In this document: piece by piece, positions 46,969-57,600 of the stretch
Numbering within the stretch: position 1 is the first letter of the stretch
How the letters are laid out: each line of letters begins with the position of its first letter
DNA from: Hippopus hippopus
Lineage: Eukaryota; Mollusca; Bivalvia; Cardiida; Cardiidae
Assembly: GCA_946811185.2 (NCBI GenBank)
Contig: OX328096.1
Coordinates: forward strand, 52,590,252 to 52,654,251
Direction: 5' to 3'
Length of the DNA: 64,000 nucleotides
The notes under the pieces: generated by a model
Databases searched by the model: none
Seen by the model: the letters and a program-made list of their open reading frames with translations, nothing else
Told to the model about the DNA's origin: nothing
Program-made: the position numbers and the translations under genes

Positions 46969-47186
46969 AATCCTTTACCATACAATGCAGGCTTTTAACA
47001 ACCCCAAGGAAAATGTCTTTTTCAAACATAGTGGGAAAAGGAGAAAATGCTGGTAACCAGCATTTTCTCCTTTACCCACAATGTTTTCTAACCTATTAAA
47101 GAAAGAAATTATTATTTATATGGTCATCTGCAAAAGCTAAATCAATTTGGTCGAGTCCAAAAATTTGTCGTTTGGTAAAGGGTTGA
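46969..47186. mobile_element. Family B MITE with intact hairpin
   Basis: TTAATCCTTTACCATACAAT to GTCGTTTGGTAAAGGGTT; hairpin 47030-47085 nearly perfect. Confidence 0.8.
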
Positions 47187-47527
47187 GACTGCAAAACTAA
47201 GGAGTACAAGTATAAATATCAAGGGAGATGATAAGGGACCACATGTGTCAAGAAAGCACATGTACTGTATTCTTATGGCAATACATGTACTGAGGTTTAG
47301 CAACTGAGTAAGAATCTCTTTCAATTTTACTGTACGAGAGAAAATAAAGTCTGCAGAAGCCGTGGTCTAGACAGATGTTGATTTGTGGAAAGTGCAAGAT
47401 ATGATTTACAATTAAAAAAAAAATTTTTTTTCAATTTTGTTGCAATGCTGAAAATAGAGAGCTGAAATAAAAGTTAATACATCTATGGAGGCACCAACCA
47501 CCACAGGAACTACTTGTTAATGACTGA

Positions 47528-47720
47528 AGCCATTTAACAAACAATAGAATTTCACACTTGTCTAAACTGAAAACATTTGCATAAGACAAATATGGATCAA
47601 TAATTGGAATTGGTTTTTCAAAGGAAGAAAACACTGTGATAAAAGCAGAAAATGCTGGTTACCAGCATTTTCTCTTTTTCCCACAGTGTTTTTGAAAACA
47701 CTCTTCAGAGAGATTGTTAA
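47528..47720. mobile_element. Family B MITE, truncated right end
   Basis: AGCCATTTAACAAACAATAG, hairpin AAAGCAGAAAATGCTGGTTA with partner at 47662-47690, then decays. Confidence 0.6.
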
Positions 47721-48447
47721 TACAGCATTGTTCTGCCAGTAGGCCAGTAGTGCTATAAAAAATATGCAGATATCTTTGGACAAAGAAAATATTTTTTCTG
47801 GTAACTATTCCAATAATAAGACAAATCTCGTCTGTTTTTGCATCTAGCTTAGCAACAATTCATTAAAATGGTAAGAAACAAAAACAACACTTGATAACTA
47901 GCATCTTCCAATGGATATTGCACAAAAAGTGTGATAATACAATGAACAGTCTTCTGCTTCTATCACAAAGCTCCAACTTTTATGACAATTTTACAGCAAT
48001 CTGTCATCACATTCTTTCTTCTGTATAATATTCTATATTGTGATTTTCCAATTTGTGCTGATCAGTCCTCTGCTTATTTGAGCACTGGATGTGACAGTTT
48101 GCACCCAACATATAACTATTTTTTTTCCTTTGTCTTTGGTAGGAACCTGCCATTGCTGAAACTCACAACCTTCCACTGTGTAGGGCTACAGCAAACATCA
48201 CAAACAGTTAGCCATGCAGACAGCCTAAAGTTTTTGCCAATTCAAAAATTGATAACATACAGATGAGTAGGCAAAAAATCTTCTAGATATGCAGGTAGCT
48301 TAGAAATCATAATGAAGAAATGAAGACTCTACCCACACTGACCTTGCTGACCAATAAGGTCATTGCGAGTAAATTATTCATTTACCATTACGTCTCCTAC
48401 AGATCATGTGATCTATGCCTAAGGGATTGAGACAGTTTGTCTATGTC

Positions 48448-48614
48448 TCATTCCAATTCATCTAATTCTTTCCCTTTGGGATCTGCAGTTCCTACATAAA
48501 CTGTTAACACATCCAGTTTTTTCAACTTAGACTCAACATCTGAACATAGTGGGTTGTCCTGTAGATCAAGTTCTTGTAAAGATACCATCTTCCTTAGCCT
48601 GTCAACATCAATGT
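48448..48614 (-). CDS. LRRC20: LRRC20-like exon 4
   Basis: Acceptor ACTTGCAG ends at 48615. Final repeat LQELDLQDNPLCSDVESKLK, then a hydrophilic tail and TGA at 48450-48448. Confidence 0.88.
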
Positions 48615-51600
48615 CTGCAAGTACAAAATATCTCGCTCATTATGAAATCACCAAAATCAAATTGTAATTCATTATAATTCATCTTTGAAGATATTTATAA
48701 ATGAGAACAGGGCCTGGTTTAATTTTGAATTTGTGTAGATGTCTTCAACCCTTACCACTTAATCCTGTGTTTTAATGACGCCTAGGAAGCATGTTTTTTA
48801 AAACACTCTGTTAAAATGAAAAAAAAATACAGGTAACCAGCATTTTCTCCTTTTTTCCAACCACTGCTTTCTGCCCTTTTCAAGACAAAATCTCAACATC
48901 AGATCAGATTCTATTTGTCGTCTGCATCATGTGCTTTCAGTTTGGAATAGTCTAGAGCTTTGTAGTCAAGTACAGAGTTTGGAACATTTCCACAAGTTGA
49001 CCTTGTTGTCTTATTTTTATATTCCAAGTGACTTTACCTTGTTACCTAGATTTCCTAATGATTTAATAAACAGACTGAAGATATTTTTACAAAATAAAGA
49101 AACTTTTCTGGAAAAAAAAAATGTACCTGCTGATGACAAAAATAATTTTTCAAAACTTTGAGGTGTTGATCTATTGACCTAGATTTTAACCTAGAGTGTC
49201 AAAAACCGTACCTTTGAAAGAGATACATATATTATCAAAACACACACACTGATCAAATTTTGCTTAGTTTTTTACAGTTTACAGAGTTGTCTATGATGAC
49301 AACGCTTTTTAAAAGTTTGACCTTGAGGCACTGTCTTTTATTCACTTTATCCAATATTCAATTCTATTCCATCTGTTTCGAATTTGCTTCTAGACGTAAC
49401 AAAATAGTTACGCTGTATTTATTAGTACCTGTAAATTTGTTGTTTCTTGCAATGATGGTTGTCAGCTTAGGGCATTCATACAGACAAGTAGGGAAAGCTT
49501 CAAAATGATTATCCGAAATGTCTAACATCTTTAAATGCTCTAAAGCTGTGAATTCATCTGGTAAGGCTGTCAGTTTGTTACCAGGCAATAGTATCTCTGA
49601 AAAGATAAAACAATCCACTCAAAAGGTCATACATTGTAAACAATTTTCATTGTACTAGAAGTAGGCCTTCTTCGGTCCCTGGTTTCCTCATGATCCAGTA
49701 TTTGAAAGATTTAATGTTAACCGTTAACTAGGCAACAAAATCTAGACTTGTCCAAAAGGAAAACAATTGAAGATGATAAATATACATGTAGCTCAAACAA
49801 TGGACTTTGTCTTTGAAAGTGTCAAAAGAATTGTGGAACGAAACACTGGTTTTCTACATATATACTTTCACACAATAGTTACAATAGCAATCCTCCCTCA
49901 GGTCATTAAAGGGCAAATCCTAAAATATTTTGACCAGACTGTTTTTTTCCTTTAATCAGCTGCAAATGATGTCAGTTAAACATGTGTCCGTCATTTTTCA
50001 TAAATACCACCCTGTAACATGCCATAAACCACGGCCGATTTGTCACGCTGATATATGGCCCTAAAAATGGTACATGGCTTACTTCCCCTGATTCACTTAT
50101 CTCCCGTGCATGTGTGACGTCATTGTCGAGTCAGTCTGTGTATACCATCAGTAGACATAAAGTAGGAACGCGGATGATTGTATGCAGATATCTGAGTATT
50201 AACTTAGAATTGAGCCGAAAAAATGGTAAATTGTGCAGCCTATGGCTGCAACGTCAATTCAGGAACTCACAGAATTAGTATTTTCAAATTTCCGAAGGAA
50301 TTAAAAACGAGGAAACTATGGATTCAATGTTTAAACCGGGGCCTGACAGTAGCGACAGAATTTTTGCAATCGGTTCATTCGAAACTGTGTCTGAAATACT
50401 TCGATGACAGTCAGTTCTTAATAAGTCCAAAACTCGCAAAAGAAGTTCGTTATAGGAATTTTAGGCTGTGATTAAAACCTGACGCTGTGCCAACATTATT
50501 CGAAACTCCAAGTCGAAAGGTGATAGGCCTTAAACCGAAACTCCGAAAGACAGACATTCCGCAATGGCAATTTCCAAAAAGAAAATCCAACATGAAGTGG
50601 GTAATTTCTTTTTTTTCTCGAAATTGGAATACATGAATTTTTATTCGTACTATTTTACCCTTTTCTACATTATCGCTTCATTCTGAACAAAGGAGAAATT
50701 GCTGCCATTTTCTCCCTTTTCCAAATGATTTCAACATTTAACAAAATTATAGATTCATCCAAATTCATAACATAAATTTTGCAAATAACAAAGTCGACAT
50801 TGTTCAAATGATGTAAACTTTCACGGGATAATAATCATTCTTTGAACAGCAAACATCATTTTCTTCCCACGCTGTTTTTCAAACACTCTTTCTTTGGGTA
50901 TTGGAAACTAGATCTAGGGTTTGCATGGTAAAGGGTGAAGTCAGTATCTGGCTACCCCTAGTCATGGTCATAAATGTTAATCCATCACCGACCAGTTGAA
51001 ACAATACAGGAAATGATTACATAACATTTGCATATCTCACCCCTTTACACTGTAATGTTTGTTTGTGACAGTAAACCCATGTTACAGCTTTTATCCCATA
51101 CACTACTTCTCTTTGACATTTCACCCTTAAAAATGATTTGACAACTTACATGCATTTTGAACAAATTTTGAATTATATCTATACAATTTTGATTTGTGGA
51201 TATTTCCTTTTCCTATCCATATTAGTCTATGTCTTCTAGACAGGCTACTGAGAAAAATGTTTTGAACATGTTGGTATGAAAATCTTGAAAATGCACATTT
51301 GACACAAGTCATTTTCTCTGATAATCAGACAAAAGTGAGAAAATTAAAAATAATACGTTTTTTTTTTTAAATTAGGAAACAGAATGTTTTTGACCAGGCT
51401 CACACACAAATTCTTTTACCTCAAAATTCTGACCTTCAACCACCCTAATGGAGAAGGCTTTTGAGGTCAGGGTGAAAAAAGGAATAAGTCCTGATACCCA
51501 GAGTTATCTTCTTTTCCTACATTTTCTACCCTCAAACCTATTGTCAAGGCCACATTTGATCTGTGGTCTGCAAATACTTTCGGTATGGAGTGGACAAGTC

Positions 51601-54600
51601 TAAAGTTTTGCCATCTGTGTAACGGTTTAGCCTAACCCTAACCCAAATGATCAAAAAATTAGAATATTTCAAATCCACAACATTTAAATATGACCGATAA
51701 AATGTGATTGTTCATTGGAATTTAGTTTAACTTAGTTTAACTCTTTACCAAACAATCCTTTGTTTTAACGACCTTGGTGAAGAAAGAAAAATCTTTTGAA
51801 AACATTGTAGATAAAGGAGAAAATGCTGGTAACCAGTATTTTCTCCTTTTTCTACAATGTTTTCTACCCCATCAAAGACAAGTCCAAACATGTGAGTAAA
51901 ATTTAATTTGTTGACTCCAAATGCTTTCAATTCGGTTGAGTCAATAAATTTGACGTTTGGTAACAATTTAAACATGTATTTTACATCTCTTGAGAAACAA
52001 GTTCATACAACTCGTACTAATCTCTTCGGATACTGCTCCCTGGGAACCAAAACAAAACTCGTGCCCAATGTGTGGGATTTATATTTAACCCTTTACCAAT
52101 CAAGCCCTAGTTTTTACGACCCTGAGACAGAAACCTTTTAAAAACATTGTAGGAAAAGGAGATAATGCTGGTAGCCAGCATTTTCTCCTTTAACCACAAT
52201 GTTTTCTACTCTGCTGGAAACAAATTTCAATTTTTTAAATATTTAACTTTATTTTGTCGTCTGCAAGTGATTTCAATTTGGACCTGTTTAATATTTTGTT
52301 GTTTGGTAAAGAGTTAAAAATAGAAAATATTGTGGATAAAGGACCAATTGACAGTTACTAGCTCTTTCTATGTTTTTACAATGAATCTGAAGTCGTCTAT
52401 ACTACAATTTAACCGGAATGTCAGTATTAACCGCTCAGTCCCTAGTAGACGGTAGACCAATTTGAGACTTACGCAAATTGAAACAATTTGCATAAGACAA
52501 ACAAGAACTGAACGAATTACAATTCAAAGTTTAAGACTTTCACAGAGAAGCTCTATATGGAACATACAATAGCTATACATGTATGATAAATTTTTGCATT
52601 GAATGGATTATGTGGACAAGGTAAACAGCAAAAAAGTATTTCACACAGGTAGATCCCCTCTCCCTCTCTCTGATGTTCATGTATTTCTGTATGGTAAGAA
52701 ATACAACTAAAACAATTTTCAAAATAATTTTGAGAATTAACTCTTAATAATCTTGGAACATATTCTTTTATCAAATTTCATGCTGGTTAACAGCATTTCA
52801 AAATATTCTTATTCTCATGAAAATCGTGATTTATTGTGTAACCCTTCACCCACGAGAAAATAAACTTGTACCCGTCAATGTTTACAGAATTCTTTACAAG
52901 GTACAAATATCAACAAGGACCCATCAACAAATAGTTAGAACTAACATCTCACGATTATCAATCGTAAAAGTCAAGAAAAGGGCTATTTGACATGAGACTA
53001 AAGTGTCGGGGAAATGTCTTCAAAAGTGTCGGGGAAATGTCTTCAAAAGTGTCGGGGAACTGTCTTGTCGTGGAACTGTCTTGAAACCGTTTTTTTTTTT
53101 TTTTGTTTAATTCCGCCCGTTAATCTACTGAAAATCTTCACGTGAAACAAAGTTTATGTCATACACTTAATTTTATCATGCATAGAATAATATTTCTGTA
53201 AGTGATGTTCGCCCCGTAATAGACGTATTTCAATAGCGCGCAATACTCAACACGTTGAAAAGTCATGCACAACATCGTCATTTTCGTCATCAGTGGGCGA
53301 AAAGTTACTTTTATCCTCATCATCAGAAACTTAATAAGTTTCTTTAAAAATTTGTTCGTACATGTACGGTCTTACCGGCCCAGAATCGTCTATTTCTTCG
53401 TCTTCAATATCGCTCAGTTCACTATCGTAAACAACGTCCATACTGAAACAAGCTCTCCTATGACGTCACAAATCAAGGGACGCAACAATAAGTAAGGGAG
53501 ATAAGCGATGCAATAAAAATTAATAAGCAGAAATATGAATTGAAAAAAAGTACTTTTACTTATTTTTTTTCTGATTACAACATTACCAGGTTACCATTTG
53601 ATAAGTGTAGATTTGAAAATTAACCATATCTGAAACTTGTTGATTTGCCCTTTAAAAATGGGGTTGTTTGGTATAGGGTTAAATCTTCACATTTAATAGA
53701 TAAAATTAGGAGCTTGGATGGACAGTGTGGATAAGACTGCACAGAACATCCAGCCTACTCATAGGTCTAGTCTGTCCACTTTTGAATGAGATACTTTAGC
53801 CAAAAAGGCCTTCACTTGGAATATTTAGGTCATTTCTAATGATTACCTTAACCCATTACCAAACAACAAAAATTTACAGTTGGTCCAACTCGAAGACATT
53901 TGCTGAAGACTAATAAAATGTTACTCAAATAATGAGATGTTTCTTTGAAAGGGTAAGAGCCCTTGTAGGAAAGAAAAAAGGCCGATGATATTTACCCGAC
54001 AGTCGTGTACACACTGAAGAAATTTCATACTGCGAGTCCGACTGTCGTGTACTCAATGAAGGAAAACTCGTTGGGTGCCCGACGGTCGTGCACGGACTGA
54101 TGAAATTTCGTCTTGGGGGCACGATTACGTGCCCGCAATTTCCGATTTCTTCATTGAGTACACGACGCGGTCGTGTACGCACTGAAGAACTGGAGTCTTA
54201 CGTACACGTGTAAATGGGTTGGGCCAAAACGCAGACTTTTACGTGAATCGGCACGGCGTAGACAGTCTCATTGGAGCACACGGCAATAGTCATTTATACA
54301 GCGTGTTACAGAACAAATGCATGCACAAGCGTAGCTGGCATCCTTTTTATACGTCCGAAGGCTCGTATTACCTCATACTGTACACCCGGTCGTCCGTCCG
54401 TCCGTTTGGAATTTCTTGTGTGCGCAACTCCTCCTACAGTTTCCATCGGAATTAGATCTATTTGAAATTTGCCACAATGGTATTCAGTCGTTTCGGCACC
54501 AAGTCATTTCTACACCCAGTCAGTTCGAAACTTTTTGGTCAATTCGACCCACAATTTTTTTTAGCAACAAATTGTAGATAAAAAGTATTACTAATTCATT

Positions 54601-57600
54601 TGAGTAGGCCTACATGTATTCAAAGAGTTATCTAGATAGGGGTATCCCAAAAAAGTATTTAAAGCAGATACAATTGAAATTCAGCTACATATACTATATG
54701 TGCTGTGGGAAATAACTAGTTAAATTTGCAGTGACAAGAATATGTTAATAGTTGTTTTGTGTGTGTTTGTTTTTGGAGTTTAATGAATAACTTGGAGTTT
54801 CACCAGCGGTCGAAACGACCTAAAAGTGTCAAAATTATCGGGTGTCGAAATGACTCATTCACCACAGTGAATCTTTATGATGTCTAGTTGTGCATGTGAC
54901 TCTCAAAATTCGGGTCGCTGTTTGCGTTCTAAAATTATCTGCACTTGATTTCTGAAATGGCCAACTTAAATAACTGCTAACGGACGGACGGACGACCGGA
55001 CGACCGGGTGTATAACATAATACGACCCTTCGGGCATGACACCCTGTATAAATGACTATTGCTCCACTGAGACGGTTTACGCCGTGCTGGTTCACATAGC
55101 AGTCTGCGTTTTGGTCCAATCCATTAATACGTGTACGTAAGACTCCAGTTCTTCAGTGCGTACACGACCACATCGTGTACTGAATGAAGAAATCGGAAAT
55201 AGCGGGCACGTCATCGTGCCCCCAAGACGAAATTTCATCAGTCCGTGCACGACCGTCGGGCACCCAACGAGTTTTCCTTCATTGAGTACACGACAGTCGG
55301 GCACCCAAGAAGTTTTCCTTCATTGAGTACACGACAGTCGTACTCGCAATATGAATTTTCTTCAGTGCGTACACGACGGTCGGGTAAATAGTCACTTTCA
55401 AGAAAAAATGCTTACCAGCATTTTCTTCATTCCCCACAGTTTTCAAAGGTTTCCTCTCCAGGGCTATTATTACACAGGATGGTGTTTCAGGGCTATCATA
55501 ACATGGTGGGATTGTTTATTTCAAAATGTTATTTAAAACAGTATAATTACATCCATGTTTTAAAAGATAATAGAATGACCTAAACTGATATAAATATTTT
55601 CTGACTAGATTGTTGGAAAATCTAAACAAGAGGACCATGATGGTCCTATATTGCTCACCTGAGTACTAAGCAGTAAAGGTCTAAAATAAAGATAAATACC
55701 AAATATCGAGGTTCAAGGCCAAATGATAATGAAACAAGAGCAGCAAATTGTCACAAGATATGCCCGTCTCACTGCCAGTTGTCAAGGAGGTATAATAATT
55801 GCAAAAGGCAGGTAATGCAACAAACATGTTTACCAAGTCTCAAGTCAATTTGACTTGAGACTTCAAAGTTCCGTTCCGGACAAGCAAGAAATACCGTAAA
55901 AATGAAGATCGGAGTGGAATTACTCAAAATCCATGCTAGGTAGAGTTATTGTTCATGTGCACTGTACTCGGGCCTAAAAAAAAAATACCTGTGTTTCGGG
56001 TTTCCCGACCCTACCTAGAAAAATGCTGCCGACCCTAAACTTTTTTTTCCACTACGATCGAAAAAAAAAAAAATTGTTAGGTGCGATCTTGGTACATCTC
56101 GGTACTTTTTGGCTGTTGCAATTTCATTCCCTGTCACTCGTCTGCATCGAAATATACCAACACCTGTTGTATGTCCCGTAGCCGTCCAAAAGAGTTGATA
56201 CGAAAATCGATAACAAACTAGGTTTTGTCTAGTTACATACCAAACATGCGTACACGCCATAAAATGCCAATCAATCTAACGTCAACTTTGCCATGCCCCA
56301 TCTGCAAACTCGGGAATCACGCACGAAATTTAGTGCTCTCATTTCATGGCCTTCACTATCTATAGAACAGTTCATGAACATGTATTAAGGAACTGAAAAA
56401 CATCGTGTGCACCAAACTCAACTAAAATGTTAACTGTCACGAGAAGGAACTGTTCTGAACAGCATAAATGACCAGTTCTAAGTCAACTGTCTTCAGTTTC
56501 TGAAGCGCAATGAAGGAGACAGATAAAAGTCAAGGCGGCCATTGGCCCTTTCTTTACAGTAGCTCTACAATACCTGAATAGCTAAAATTAAGACCTTTTG
56601 GTGCCTTCTATCAGTTTGTAACATGCACCTTTGAGGACAGATTAGGAATTTTTCAAAAACTTATCTCATAAAGTATCTGAAAATATTGAGTGTCTTTATA
56701 AAAAGGTTGTACTCTCAGTAGCAGCGAGTGTTCTGGAAAAATTGTTCAGTCATAAGTGACAGAACGAAATAGGTCACGAAATTCTCTGATCTAAATATAG
56801 ATCAGAATCTTGTCACATTATTCCAGTATGGTTACGTGACTTTTTGGCATCTACACTATGTCACATGTTGGGAACTTTTCAGGATTAAACTTGAACTTTA
56901 AACGGAGAATTTAAATTGGGCACGTATCGAGTTTAAAATGGTAATAAGAAATTTGTCACTAAAACTGATCTTTCCTTTAGAAACATGCATACTGTCTGCT
57001 TTTGTTGCATTTCGTAAATTAACAGTGGTTACTCCGTTATTTACATTCAAACAAGCAGTTGACACAAAATGGTGACGTCATTCACTTTATAGTTCGCAAG
57101 GAAAGTGGGATATCATTTCGGGTTCAAAAACAGGTACTGCTCCAAAACTGGTCGGTCTACAAATCCATATGTATTTAGCGTCGGCCGAACAGACTGCCAG
57201 TTTTGCATTAAAGAAAAAAACTGACATAGTTCTCGTTGTATAACCAATATGATATGCGATAGCCACCCGGTGAGGTAGCCAATTTACAAAAATTGAAAAA
57301 TTAGGAATTGAAAAAAAATCTAGGCAAGGGTCTTTATCTGATATCGCAACATTTAGGCAAATTAAGGGGTATAAAAGCCGATAAGATTGTATCACACTGT
57401 ATTATTTCAAGCGTCCCTTCCCTGGGACTAAAACTTGCCTCCTGCTGTCAACAACTACAAGAGAGTAGCGAAAGTGCAGCATTTTCATATGACCAGTGAC
57501 TCCGGGTTTTGACGCTTGGAAAGTTGAAATGAACGTTTTTGACGCTCAAAATTATCTTTCTTAGAGTCAATCTGGTGCATGTGATTATCGGCTAAAGCTC

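Larger units (their letters stand above)
38311..48447. other. Convergent intergenic interval, coiled-coil gene to LRRC20-like gene
   Basis: Filled by family B and A copies and the family D element at 41271. Stretches 38320-39430, 39680-40180, 43240-44290, 44480-45720 and 47730-48440 show neither repeats I can name nor exons. Confidence 0.5.
49910..53651 (+). mobile_element. Degraded THAP-type DNA transposon with TTAA duplications (Kolobok-like)
   Basis: Ends AGGGCAAATC (49910) and GATTTGCCCT (53651) are flanked by TTAA at 49906-49909 and 53652-53655. Removing the 3742 bp and one TTAA restores a family B copy (left part 49722-49909, right part from 53652), which proves insertion into that repeat. 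It carries a broken THAP frame at 50223 and a broken acidic frame on the other strand at 53441. Four later family B copies sit inside it. Known facts: TTAA target sites and THAP-domain transposases together define Kolobok; piggyBac also uses TTAA but lacks THAP. The catalytic part of a transposase was not found. Confidence 0.65.
49722..53684. mobile_element. Family B copy split by the THAP transposon
   Basis: Left part 49722-49909 (TTAACTAGGCAACAAAATC ... CCTCAGGTCATTAA) and right part 53652-53684 (TTAAAAATGGGGTTGTTTGG, TATAGGGTTAA). The two halves are continuous with the family consensus. Confidence 0.8.

Noticed and set aside
57087..57395. 102-codon minus frame inside G2
   Set aside because: No Harbinger transposase or Myb-like motif; half of it lies in the block shared with CISD2 intron 1.
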